This document shows, piece by piece, positions 26,100 through 34,681 of a stretch of 64,000 nucleotides of DNA. The stretch covers positions 1 through 64,000 of the forward strand of contig JAXGRA010000009.1 in assembly GCA_040766135.1 (NCBI GenBank), read 5' to 3'. The DNA comes from JAGVSV01 sp040766135 (GTDB taxonomy: Bacteria; Bacillota; Clostridia; Christensenellales; Aristaeellaceae). The position numbers were made by a program, and so were the translations under genes. The notes under the pieces are model-generated. The model was not told the DNA's origin, did not search any database, and was given only the letters and a program-made list of their open reading frames with translations. Position 1 is the stretch's first letter. Every line of letters starts with the position of its first letter.

Positions 26100-26980
26100 T
26101 GGCTATGGTCAGCGTACAAAACGCATGCGATATGCATATGCACACCTCCCCGGACATCTTTGATCGGGTGGCCGATGACGTGCAGATGGCACAGATTTGC
26201 CGGGACGCCGGCATGCGAGCGATTGTCTTTAAAAGTCACGCTGACACCACCATGACCCGGGCTTGGCATACCGAGCGCCAAGTCCCGGGTATTCGGGTGT
26301 TTGGCGGCATCACTCTGAATCTTCAGTCGGGTGGACTCAACCCTGCGGCAGTCGATGTGGCCCTGCAGTTGGGCGCTGTGCAGGTTTGGATGCCTTCCTA
26401 TCATTCACTGGCTCATTACAGAGAAACTGGCAAGATGGGCGGCTATGGCCACCAAGGTGCAGACGTAACCACTGATTATCCGGTGGAGCCCGTTACCATT
26501 TTGGATGAAAAAGGCTGTCTCAAGCCCGAAGTCTTTCAAATCATCGAATTGGTCAGGCGCTACGATGCTGTGCTGGGCACCAGCCATCTGTCTGCTGATG
26601 AAGCGCTGCTGCTAATCAAGGCGGCCCGCGATGTCGGCTGCCGAAAGGTGCTGTTGACTCACCCCTTCTTTGCGCCGCCCAGCTGCACCGTGCAGCAAGT
26701 TAAGCAGGCGGTCGATCTGGGTGCCTATATGGAGTTCTGTGCAGGCAATGCGCTCAGCTCTATTCCCAAGCACATCCCGTTGGCGCTCTATACCGAGGCT
26801 ATCGAGGCTTGTGGCGTTGAACAGTTCATCATCTCCAGTGACTGCGGGCATCCCCGTAAGACCTATCCGCCCGAAACTATGCGTATGTTTGCCCAGAGCC
26901 TGACCTATAAAGGGGTCAAGGCGAAACAGCTGGAACAGATGATGGTGCATAACTACGATAAATTGCTGCCGCTTGGCTAA
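26099..26980 (+). CDS. DUF6282 family protein, probable metal-dependent hydrolase
   Basis: A 293-residue protein with the look of a PHP/amidohydrolase-type TIM barrel. There is an N-terminal metal-binding DMHMHTSPD, then IVFKSHADTT, VLLTHPFFAPPS, and a C-terminal ISSDCGHP, so His and Asp residues sit where amidohydrolases hold metal. This matches proteins grouped as DUF6282; their reaction is not known to me. ATG 26099 overlaps the TRAP permease stop (TAATG) with AAAGGAG inside the permease gene. Tight coupling to a carboxylate transporter suggests it opens or hydrolyses the imported compound (lactone, ester or amide); this is inference. Confidence 0.72.
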   Translation: MAMVSVQNACDMHMHTSPDIFDRVADDVQMAQICRDAGMRAIVFKSHADTTMTRAWHTERQVPGIRVFGGITLNLQSGGLNPAAVDVALQLGAVQVWMPSYHSLAHYRETGKMGGYGHQGADVTTDYPVEPVTILDEKGCLKPEVFQIIELVRRYDAVLGTSHLSADEALLLIKAARDVGCRKVLLTHPFFAPPSCTVQQVKQAVDLGAYMEFCAGNALSSIPKHIPLALYTEAIEACGVEQFIISSDCGHPRKTYPPETMRMFAQSLTYKGVKAKQLEQMMVHNYDKLLPLG

Positions 26981-27018
26981 CCAGAACAGTTGCAATAAAA
27001 TGAAAAGGAGGATTCTGG

Positions 27019-28287
27019 ATGCGTATATCAGTACCTTATGGCGAAGGCTATCAGGAAGCACAGGTGCCAGATTCTGTCGGTGTGCAGGTGATCGCCCCTC
27101 AGGTCGAGGGAGAGGTGGCGCCTGTATCTGAGTTGATTGAATCGTCACTTAATCATCCTATTGGGACCGAGCTGCTGGAAAATCTGGCTAAGCCTGGCCA
27201 GCGTGTGGTGATAGTGGTCAACGACCACACGCGTCCGGGTCCCAACCAGGAAATATTAGCGGCGCTACTTCCGCGGTTGCACAAAGCCGGTGTCAGGGAT
27301 CAGGATATCACCATTGCCATTGCTACCGGCAGCCACCGCAATTCTACGCCTGAGGAGTTGGACATCATCTTAGGCAAGGAAGTCCATGCTCGCTACCGCG
27401 TCCACATGCATGACTGCAAGAGTGAGCATAACCGCTTCATTGGCACCAGCAGCACCGGCTTGGACATGTACATTAATGATATCTTGCTGGATAGTGACTT
27501 TGTTATCACGACCGGCTTGATTTCTCCGCATCACTCGGCTGGTTTTAGCGGCGGACGAAAAAGCATACTGCCCGGTATGGCGGGGCTGCAGACGCTTAAA
27601 ACCCATCACTCTCTGCCCATTCGTCCCTTTGAGCCGGCCATGGGTTGGCTTGAGGGCAATCCCTTTCATATCACAGCGCTGGAGGCTGCGCGCATGGTCG
27701 GGGTGGATTTCATCATCAATGTGGTACAGGATACGCACAAGCGCAATGTAGCCTGTGTGTCAGGCGCCCTGGAGGCCGCGCATGAGGCGGGCGTTGCCAT
27801 CTGCCGTGAACACAACACCATCAAGGTCAACACCCCCGGCAATGTAATCATTGCAAGCCCTGGCGGCACCCCGCGCGATAGCGACCTGTATCAGTCTCAA
27901 AAGGCGTTATCGGTGGCTGAGATGTTTGCCAGGAAAGGCGATGATGTTACGTTCATCCTCTGCGTTAACGGAGAGAAAGGCGTTGGCGGCGAACTTTTTC
28001 GCCAGTGGATGGAGGAAGGCGGAACCCCCGAAAACGTTGTTGAACGCTTTCGAAGGGAGGGCTTTGACGTAGGTACAAACAAAGCCTTTATGTTTGCACG
28101 CGCATTGACCAAGGGGCGTGTCATTGTAGTCAGCGATCATCTGACGCAGGAGGAGCTTCATCGCATGATGCTGGACTGGGCACCTAATTTACAGGCGGCG
28201 CTGGACAGCCTGGCTGATGAAGGAAAACTACGCAACGTAATTGTGCTACCCCGCGCGGTTAGCTTGATTCCCGTCTTGCCTGACTGA
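27019..28287 (+). CDS. LarA-like nickel-pincer racemase/epimerase (DUF2088)
   Basis: A 422-residue member of the lactate racemase family, which interconverts epimers of 2-hydroxy acids with a nickel-pincer (NPN) cofactor. LarA landmarks are retained at nearly the numbering of Lactobacillus plantarum LarA: Asp69 and Arg72 (NDHTRPGP), His106 (ATGSHRN), His171 and His172 (SPHHSAG), Lys181 (FSGGRKSILPG, the lysine that would bind the cofactor) and His196/His197 (KTHHSLP). The cofactor genes larB, larC and larE are not in the window. The carboxylate context suggests a hydroxy-tricarboxylate or related acid rather than lactate. AAGGAGG precedes the ATG. Confidence 0.85.
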   Translation: MRISVPYGEGYQEAQVPDSVGVQVIAPQVEGEVAPVSELIESSLNHPIGTELLENLAKPGQRVVIVVNDHTRPGPNQEILAALLPRLHKAGVRDQDITIAIATGSHRNSTPEELDIILGKEVHARYRVHMHDCKSEHNRFIGTSSTGLDMYINDILLDSDFVITTGLISPHHSAGFSGGRKSILPGMAGLQTLKTHHSLPIRPFEPAMGWLEGNPFHITALEAARMVGVDFIINVVQDTHKRNVACVSGALEAAHEAGVAICREHNTIKVNTPGNVIIASPGGTPRDSDLYQSQKALSVAEMFARKGDDVTFILCVNGEKGVGGELFRQWMEEGGTPENVVERFRREGFDVGTNKAFMFARALTKGRVIVVSDHLTQEELHRMMLDWAPNLQAALDSLADEGKLRNVIVLPRAVSLIPVLPD

Positions 28288-28312
28288 GCGCATGAGAGAA
28301 AAGGAGGAAAAA

Positions 28313-29671
28313 ATGGCTACTGAACTAAGACAACTTGCCAGATTTATTGCGCAACTGCGATATGAGGACGTTCCGCCGGATGTGTTAGATACTGTGTCCG
28401 GTTGTGTGCTCGACTCTGTGTCAGCAGCCCTTGGTGCAATTCATGATCCTCAGATAAAAAGAGTATCCAAACTCTATTTGGACATCGCGGGAGACAAGCC
28501 TGCTGCCTCTGTGTGGGGCCAGGGACGCAAGGCACCTTTGTTGACAGCGGTTTTTCTAAACGCGATGATGGGTCACACCTTGGAGCTTGACGATGTACAT
28601 ACCAACTCCAAGACGCATATCGGCATCGTGGTCATCCCTGCTGCGTGGGGCTTGGCGGAAGCCCTTGGAAAATCAGGAAAAGAGTTGCTGCTGGCGGTGT
28701 TGTGTGGCTATGAATGCATGGCTCGCATCGGCATGGCTTTTGGCGTATCCAGCCACCGCAATCTGGGCTGGCACGTAACTGCTACTGCAGGCACCTTTGG
28801 TGCGGCTGCAGCCAGCGCCAAAATACTTGGCTTAGACGAGGATCAGATTGTTTCTGCCCTTGGCTTAGCGGGCACCCAGTCCTTTGGAACATGGGCTTTC
28901 TTGGGCGATAGTGCCAGCAATAAAGTGCTTCATCCCGCCCGCGCGGCTACCAGCGGCTGCGAGTCCGCTCTCTTGGCGAAAGCTGGCATGACGGGCGCTG
29001 AAAACATCCTTACCACCGAGGACGGCGGCCTGCTTGGTATGATGAGCCATGAGCATGATGTCAGCCGTGTAAACAACGGACTGGGCGAAGTGTGGGAAAT
29101 CCGCTATATGGATAATAAGCCTTATCCCTGTTGCCGTAGTACGCATTGCACCATCGACTCCGCGCTGGCGCTGCGCAATGAGCAGGGTGTCAAAGCCGAG
29201 GATATTGAGCATGTACAGGTACGTACATATCTGGTGGGCAACAAGCAGTGCGGTATGAGTGAGGGCAGCCGGCGACCCAAGACCCCTATTGATGCGAAGT
29301 TCTCAACCCCCTATACCGTAGCGAGCGCCTTTTTAAGGGGTAATGTTACCGGTGATGATTTTACTCCGGAGGCAATTGGCAAGCCAGATGTGCAGGAGTT
29401 GCTTAGGCGTGTTGAGGTGGTCAGCGATGACGAATTTACCCAAGCTTACCCAGAACGCTGGGGTTGTAAGCTGATCGCAACCCTTAAGGATGGCAGGAAA
29501 TTATCCGCCATCACCACGGATGCCTCTGGCAGCGTGTTGAATCCGCTTACGCCCGAGCAGCTCAAGCGCAAGGCGATGTCCCTGCTGAATGCTGCCAAAG
29601 GCCAACAGGCTGAAACGGTAGCAGACCAACTGCTCGCTATCCGTGATGCCAAGACGCTGCCTGCACTATAA
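28313..29671 (+). CDS. MmgE/PrpD family protein (2-methylcitrate dehydratase-like)
   Basis: The 452-residue protein shows MmgE/PrpD signatures: CVLDSVSAALGAIHDPQIKR, NAMMGHTLELDDVHTNSKTH, PAAWGLAEALGKSGKELLLA, HPARAATSGCESALLAKAGM, and KPYPCCRSTHCTIDSALALR. Known members dehydrate 2-methylcitrate or decarboxylate cis-aconitate (the IRG1-related branch), and many are unassigned. ATG 28313 has AAAGGAGG upstream; an ATG at 28292 lacks one. It lies between the LarA-like and YbhJ-like genes, so a three-step chain of epimerisation, dehydration and rehydration on one substrate is plausible. Confidence 0.88.
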   Translation: MATELRQLARFIAQLRYEDVPPDVLDTVSGCVLDSVSAALGAIHDPQIKRVSKLYLDIAGDKPAASVWGQGRKAPLLTAVFLNAMMGHTLELDDVHTNSKTHIGIVVIPAAWGLAEALGKSGKELLLAVLCGYECMARIGMAFGVSSHRNLGWHVTATAGTFGAAAASAKILGLDEDQIVSALGLAGTQSFGTWAFLGDSASNKVLHPARAATSGCESALLAKAGMTGAENILTTEDGGLLGMMSHEHDVSRVNNGLGEVWEIRYMDNKPYPCCRSTHCTIDSALALRNEQGVKAEDIEHVQVRTYLVGNKQCGMSEGSRRPKTPIDAKFSTPYTVASAFLRGNVTGDDFTPEAIGKPDVQELLRRVEVVSDDEFTQAYPERWGCKLIATLKDGRKLSAITTDASGSVLNPLTPEQLKRKAMSLLNAAKGQQAETVADQLLAIRDAKTLPAL

Positions 29672-29700
29672 CTTTCGCGATACAGAAAGGAATTAAAACC

Positions 29701-31959
29701 ATGATTACGCTGCGACCCGAAGGCGGTTACTATTTTGAGGGAGTCATCCATGCGAAAGATCAGGTGCAGGATGCTTGGTTTGCTCAGCACGGGCTGACAA
29801 AGGATACGGCATGGCATCATACCATATCATACGCTATCCTCCAGGCTCATAACACCTCGAAGGACGAGCATAAACTCAAAATCCGCTTTGACTCCCTGAC
29901 CGCGCACGACATTACCTACGTAGGCATTATTCAAACTGCCCGCGCCAGCGGCATGAAAGCTTTTCCCATGCCTTTTGTGCTGACAAACTGCCACAACAGC
30001 CTGTGTGCCGTGGGCGGCACCATCAATGAGGACGACCACATGTTTGCCCTCTCAGCGGCGAAAAAATACGGAGGCACTTATGTGCCTACCAACATGGCGG
30101 TTATTCACAGTTACAACCGTGAAGAGATGGCCGGCTGTGGCAAGATGATTCTTGGCTCAGACAGCCATACCCGCTATGGCGCGCTGGGCACCATGGCCAT
30201 TGGCGAGGGTGGCGGTGAGTTGGCCAAACAACTATTGGGCCGAACCTATGATGTGGAGTACCCGGAGGTGGTGGGCATCTATCTGCATGGGAAACCCCGC
30301 CATGGTGTAGGTCCTCAGGATGTGGCCATCGCCCTGATTACGGCTGTCTATGACAATGGCTTTGTCAAGAACCGGGTTATGGAGTTCATAGGCCCTGGTA
30401 TCGCCAGCCTGCCGGTTGAATACCGCAACGGCATCGACGTGATGACCACCGAAACCACGTGCCTAAGCTCCATCTGGGAAACTGATGAGATAACGCACGC
30501 TTATATGCGCACTCATGGACGTGAGGAGGACTACAATCAACTTAGCCCCAAGCAGGGCGCTTTCTACGACCGCGTAGTCGAAGTGGATCTATCCGCCATT
30601 GAACCCATGATTGCGCTGCCTTTCCATCCCAGCAAAGGCATGACCATCCGGGAGTTTAAGAAAGATCCGGCGAAATACTTGACGGCATTGGATGCAGAGA
30701 TTCAGCGCATGTATCCGAAAATCAATGCACCAAGCCTGTTGAATAAACTGGACAATCAGGGACGTTTTCATGTGGATCAGGCCATTATCGCTGGCTGTTC
30801 CGGCGGCACTTATGATAATATCGCGTTGGCTGCAAACATCATGGATGGTCAGTCGGTGGGCAACGGTACGTTTACTTTTAGCGTTTATCCGGGCAGTATG
30901 CCCATCAATGCTGCCTTGATGCAAATCGGTGCTGCGCAGAAGCTGATTGCTTCAGGCGCTATCCTGCGCGAGGCCTTCTGCGGCCCCTGCTTTGGCGCAG
31001 GGGATACCCCTGCCAACGGCGAATTTTCCATTCGCCATACCACCCGCAACTTTCCCAACCGTGAAGGTTCCAAGCCCGGCGATGGCCAGTTAAGTTACGT
31101 TGCGCTGATGGATGCTCGCTCCATTGCTGCCACTGCTGCCAACCAAGGCGTGCTGACGGGTGCTGATGAGATTGAGTTTGATGAAACTTTCCCAGTCTAT
31201 CGCTATGACAAGGGCATCTATGAGAAGCGTGTGTTCACCGCCCAAGAACCGGAACCCAAGGCAGAGCTGATAATGGGCCCCAACATCAAGGATTGGCCCG
31301 CCATGCCTATACTAAAAAAGCATCTGCTTATCAAGGTGGCCTCCAGCCTGCTGGACCCTGTTACCACTACCGATGAACTCATTCCCTCGGGAGAAACATC
31401 TTCCTACCGATCCAACCCCCTGCGTTTGGCGGAGTTTACCCTCAGCCGCCGCGACCCCGGATACGTTGAGCGTGCCAAGCAGATTACCGAGGACAGGGAC
31501 AACCTGGACAAGGGCCAGGTGCCTGATGAGATCAAGGACGCACTTGCGGCGTTCAAAGCTGCCGGTGTTTGTGTGGAGGAAAGCGACATCACCTTGGGCA
31601 GCGGCGTTGATGCTGTCAAGCCTGGTGATGGCTCTGCCCGGGAGCAGGCAGCCAGTTGCCAGCGCGTGCTGGGCGGTGCGGCCAATTTTGCCCGGGAGTA
31701 CGCCACCAAGCGCTATCGCAGCAACCTGATCAACTGGGGCATATTCCCTTTTCTAACCGAGGAAACGGTTTCTGAAGGTGAATATGTCCTGGTGCCGGAT
31801 TTGCGCCAGGCGGTGGAAGCCAATCAGGACAGCATCCAGGCTTATGCCGTAAAAGATGGAGCGGTACGCGCCCTTCAACTACGCTTGGGCGGCCTGACCA
31901 AGGACGAGCGGCAGATCCTGCTGGATGGCTGCCTGATCAACTACTACAAGAACAACTAA
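29701..31959 (+). CDS. Aconitase-superfamily hydratase, YbhJ-like
   Basis: A 752-residue single-chain aconitase-family protein; length and sequence style match E. coli YbhJ (753 residues), whose substrate is not settled. Fe-S ligands appear intact: Cys366 (IAGCSGGTYDN) and Cys427/Cys430 (FCGPCFGAGD). GSDSHTRYGALGTMAIGEGG is the equivalent of the GDSHT loop, and DGSAREQAASCQRVLGGAAN the swivel motif. Having this besides the compact aconitase argues for a different substrate, for example an aconitate isomer, methylcitrate or a hydroxylated analogue. It is the last gene of the unit, followed by a strong terminator. Confidence 0.87.
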   Translation: MITLRPEGGYYFEGVIHAKDQVQDAWFAQHGLTKDTAWHHTISYAILQAHNTSKDEHKLKIRFDSLTAHDITYVGIIQTARASGMKAFPMPFVLTNCHNSLCAVGGTINEDDHMFALSAAKKYGGTYVPTNMAVIHSYNREEMAGCGKMILGSDSHTRYGALGTMAIGEGGGELAKQLLGRTYDVEYPEVVGIYLHGKPRHGVGPQDVAIALITAVYDNGFVKNRVMEFIGPGIASLPVEYRNGIDVMTTETTCLSSIWETDEITHAYMRTHGREEDYNQLSPKQGAFYDRVVEVDLSAIEPMIALPFHPSKGMTIREFKKDPAKYLTALDAEIQRMYPKINAPSLLNKLDNQGRFHVDQAIIAGCSGGTYDNIALAANIMDGQSVGNGTFTFSVYPGSMPINAALMQIGAAQKLIASGAILREAFCGPCFGAGDTPANGEFSIRHTTRNFPNREGSKPGDGQLSYVALMDARSIAATAANQGVLTGADEIEFDETFPVYRYDKGIYEKRVFTAQEPEPKAELIMGPNIKDWPAMPILKKHLLIKVASSLLDPVTTTDELIPSGETSSYRSNPLRLAEFTLSRRDPGYVERAKQITEDRDNLDKGQVPDEIKDALAAFKAAGVCVEESDITLGSGVDAVKPGDGSAREQAASCQRVLGGAANFAREYATKRYRSNLINWGIFPFLTEETVSEGEYVLVPDLRQAVEANQDSIQAYAVKDGAVRALQLRLGGLTKDERQILLDGCLINYYKNN

Positions 31960-31980
31960 TCACGCATACGAAGTACATAC

Positions 31981-32014
31981 ACAAAAAAGGGGCAAATGGC
32001 TGCCCCTTTTTTGT
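31981..32014 (+). terminator. Strong intrinsic terminator of the tricarboxylate island
   Basis: ACAAAAAAGGGGCA / TGCCCCTTTTTTGT, 14 perfect pairs with a 6-nt loop and T-run. It is symmetrical (A-run and T-run), so it also serves the minus-strand genes arriving from the right. Confidence 0.92.
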
Positions 32015-32030
32015 GTGGAAAAAGTTGCGG

Positions 32031-32126
32031 TTATAATTCCTTTCGCATTCGGGTGCAATGCATCATCTTTCCCATATCCGGCGCATCGGCTGGAACGGCA
32101 AGGCGTATGGTGATATCGCTATCCAT
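32031..32126 (-). pseudogene. Truncated GNAT acetyltransferase remnant
   Basis: A 31-codon frame begins MDSDITIRLAVPADAPDMGK, the usual start of a GNAT acetyltransferase, and stops after TRMRKEL. It has an SD (GGAGG, 7 nt before the ATG) and overlaps the upstream gene's stop, like its neighbours. The rest of the acetyltransferase is missing; the sequence runs straight into the terminator at 31981-32014. Best read as the stump of a fourth gene of the resistance-like block, cut by a deletion or rearrangement. Confidence 0.6.
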
Positions 32127-33045
32127 TGCTGCACCTCCGTATCATGATGCCCTTCATATACTCCGAATCATTGTGGAACCGCAATGCGGTTTCTTTTTCC
32201 TGCTCCGTGCAGTCCAGCAGGAGTTTGATTTCGCTATCATTCTTTAACAGATCCACTGTGCAAATAATAGTATCGCATAGACCGGTTTCAAGACTGCCAA
32301 CCCATACATCAATCCCACCGCCGTCCATGGAGGATGTGTTTTCCAGATAGCCGTAATCCAGCGGATACGAAAAATCGAAACGAGGATGCTGCGTACCCTT
32401 TGGACGGTCGATGATGACTTTGGATTTCGATATCAGTTTGTCTATGGCCGACCAGAAATCAGCATTCGAATTGGCGAGGGCCTTCTCTTTGCTGAAGTAA
32501 TCTTCCGAAAGAATAGCGTAGCGAGCGGCATCACAGAAGCCGCCTTGATTGTTTCTATCGCTCTGCCGAAGTGTGCCTTCGTATTTTAGCCCACATTTTT
32601 GCATGACTTTCCCCGAATTGGGATTGCGCGGGTCGTGCCTTGATTCGATGCGGTTAACGCCTACATCCTCAAAGAAAAATCGGATCAGTTCCGCCAATGC
32701 TTCCGAAGCGTACCCCTGCCGCCACCATTTTCTGCCAATGCAATACCCGATGTGAACCATCTGGATATCGTCGCGCTGATCGACCACGGCTATGCTTCCA
32801 ATCGGCTGGCTGATCTCTTTTAAGACGATCGCCCAACTGTAATGATTCAGATTATTATATAAAGGTATCCAGCTCCCAATAACCGCCTTAGAAACAGACA
32901 CATCCGAATGCGCCGGCCAAGTCAAAAACTTTGTAACTTCCGCATCGCTTGCCCAGTTGTTGAACATGGCCTCGGCATCCGATGATTCAAACCGGCGTAA
33001 AATCAACCGTTCGGTTTCAAGCGTAATTGTTCCTAAATGCTTCAT
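32119..33045 (-). CDS. GNAT acetyltransferase fused to an inorganic pyrophosphatase-like domain
   Basis: 308 residues in two parts. Residues 1-~185 are a RimJ/RimL-type GNAT domain (TERLILRRFESSDAEAMFNN, IGYCIGRKWWRQGYASEALA, MQKCGLKYEGTLRQ). Residues ~195-308 resemble the pyrophosphatase-like family COG0221: VIIDRPKGTQHPRFDFSYPL, DYGYLENTSSMDGGGIDVWV and CTVDLLKNDSEIKLLLDC. GNAT domains acetylate amines using acetyl-CoA; the role of the second domain is unclear, and it is not a full canonical pyrophosphatase. Start and the upstream stop overlap as ATGA with GGAGG upstream. It belongs to an AT-richer three-gene minus-strand block with nucleotidyl- and phosphotransferases, suggesting drug or nucleoside modification. 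Confidence 0.8.
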   Translation of the reverse strand: MKHLGTITLETERLILRRFESSDAEAMFNNWASDAEVTKFLTWPAHSDVSVSKAVIGSWIPLYNNLNHYSWAIVLKEISQPIGSIAVVDQRDDIQMVHIGYCIGRKWWRQGYASEALAELIRFFFEDVGVNRIESRHDPRNPNSGKVMQKCGLKYEGTLRQSDRNNQGGFCDAARYAILSEDYFSKEKALANSNADFWSAIDKLISKSKVIIDRPKGTQHPRFDFSYPLDYGYLENTSSMDGGGIDVWVGSLETGLCDTIICTVDLLKNDSEIKLLLDCTEQEKETALRFHNDSEYMKGIMIRRCSNG

Positions 33046-34628
33046 ATCGTTTCCTCCAGCAGTTTTTCGACCGCCGTAAGCAATGTGCCGTCTTTCAGCT
33101 TTTCCAGCAAATTATTCGCCCAATTCGGAAAGTTCTCACGCCGGCAAGCGACATATAAAGAATAGAGCGGATCGACTACATCATCCACCAACTTTTCACT
33201 CTCGTCAAAATTGCCATATTCCGTTAAAAATGCTTTTTTAGCATCATCATTGCCAAGAGAGCTGCAAACATTTCGGATGTCGGAATATATATACCCCTTG
33301 CCAAGCAGATGATAGTCAAACATCAGCGCGGAAGAACTGTCGCGTGCAACCACAAGGTTTGTATAGTAAAAATCATTGTAATTCAGCGTTCGCGGCAGGC
33401 TTGTTGCAGCAGAGCGAATTTTATCGATATTTTCTTCAATAAGTGTCCAAACAGGCAACCCATCAGTGCCTGTTCTTTCTTTAATCGTAAGGATGTTTTC
33501 TACTGTAATCGCATCACACTCATCAAATATCGGATGCATGTTGGCGTAACCGCGTCCGTTTTGATGAAGCGTTTTATACCATTGTGCAATTTTTATTGCA
33601 ATGTCAGGGTCGCTTGTATCTTCCTCGGTAGCCAACCTGTACTTGCTGCATGTAATATCTTCCATAACAAAGGAACAATCCGTGTGAGCGATAAACTCCA
33701 ATGTTGGAATGTCGAGCGATTTTAGCAACTGATAATTTGCAATCTCGCGGCGATATTCCGGCTTGTCAAAGCATTTTATTACAACGCTGCCGTTCTCGCG
33801 GTTTACCCGCCAAACCGAAACGCCGTCTTTGCTGCGAATCAACGAGAGGGTATCGTACGCAATGTTCATGCGTTGTAATTCGGAATGTGCAAACCGTTCC
33901 GCCGTATTCACAAATTCCGCATCAATGACATCCGCAAAGCGCTGAATGATGGAGTTATCAATACTTTTTTCTTGCATGAGATGCGGTTCTTTTCGGCATT
34001 GTACCGCTTTTTGCATGGCGTCAGCGTCAGGACACAGTCTGTTTTTCAGCGCCCATTCTCCGGCGGCAGTCTTTGCAATGACTTTGCCCGTACGCAGAGT
34101 ATATATCCCGCGCGCAATATCCAACAGCCAGCCCACCACCGCGCCGTATTTCCTTGCGCCCTGCACATGCCATGCGATATCATCCCGCATCTGCGCGTAG
34201 GACGGATAAACCATCTTCCCGCGAATGTCATCCCCATGAAGCAGTACTCCGCTGTCCAATAGTTCAGCCATGCCGAAGCTATCCACTTTATAACTGTCGA
34301 TGATACGCTGACCGCCGGTTCCCCAGTAGACTGTGCGCTCCTTTGTGTTGTTCAACAGCGCGTCCAACGAGAGCATACCTCCCTCAAACAAGCGGAAATA
34401 GGGGTTGCCGGGATATTTCTCCAGCATATTTTGTCGCAAGCTCACCAGCTTGCTTGCCTGTTCTTCGGTGATTTCAAATTCGGTCAAAACGAGAATATCA
34501 ATATCACTCCAACCAAGTTTAAAATCATCAAGAACCACCGATCCGTAAAGATAAATGCTGGGTCTATTATTCGAGAGGACAGATGCTATTTCATCGGCCA
34601 TGGCTTTTATTGCTTCATGGAGGGTCAT
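33042..34628 (-). CDS. Aminoglycoside nucleotidyltransferase-phosphotransferase fusion (ANT-APH)
   Basis: A 528-residue two-domain protein. Residues 1-~250 are an aadA-like nucleotidyltransferase: Gly29-Ser30 (LYGSVVLDD) and Asp42/Asp44 (GWSDIDILVL), then an aadA-type helical domain (YAQMRDDIAWHVQGARKYGA, GEWAL). From ~260 to the end is an APH/choline-kinase fold (VSVWRVNRENGSVVIKCFDK, FVMEDI) with catalytic loop Asp419 and Asn424 (LNYNDFYYTNLVV) and metal-binding Asp438 (LMFDYHLLGKG). The usual His-Gly before the catalytic Asp is Tyr-Asn here. Adenylylation and phosphorylation of an aminoglycoside or similar compound would be expected from the families; substrate unproven. AAGGAG precedes the ATG. 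Confidence 0.8.
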   Translation of the reverse strand: MTLHEAIKAMADEIASVLSNNRPSIYLYGSVVLDDFKLGWSDIDILVLTEFEITEEQASKLVSLRQNMLEKYPGNPYFRLFEGGMLSLDALLNNTKERTVYWGTGGQRIIDSYKVDSFGMAELLDSGVLLHGDDIRGKMVYPSYAQMRDDIAWHVQGARKYGAVVGWLLDIARGIYTLRTGKVIAKTAAGEWALKNRLCPDADAMQKAVQCRKEPHLMQEKSIDNSIIQRFADVIDAEFVNTAERFAHSELQRMNIAYDTLSLIRSKDGVSVWRVNRENGSVVIKCFDKPEYRREIANYQLLKSLDIPTLEFIAHTDCSFVMEDITCSKYRLATEEDTSDPDIAIKIAQWYKTLHQNGRGYANMHPIFDECDAITVENILTIKERTGTDGLPVWTLIEENIDKIRSAATSLPRTLNYNDFYYTNLVVARDSSSALMFDYHLLGKGYIYSDIRNVCSSLGNDDAKKAFLTEYGNFDESEKLVDDVVDPLYSLYVACRRENFPNWANNLLEKLKDGTLLTAVEKLLEETI

Positions 34629-34681
34629 TGCATTGCTCCTTCGGTATTTGGTGGTATGTGTTTACGTGTTTTTTCTCGTGG

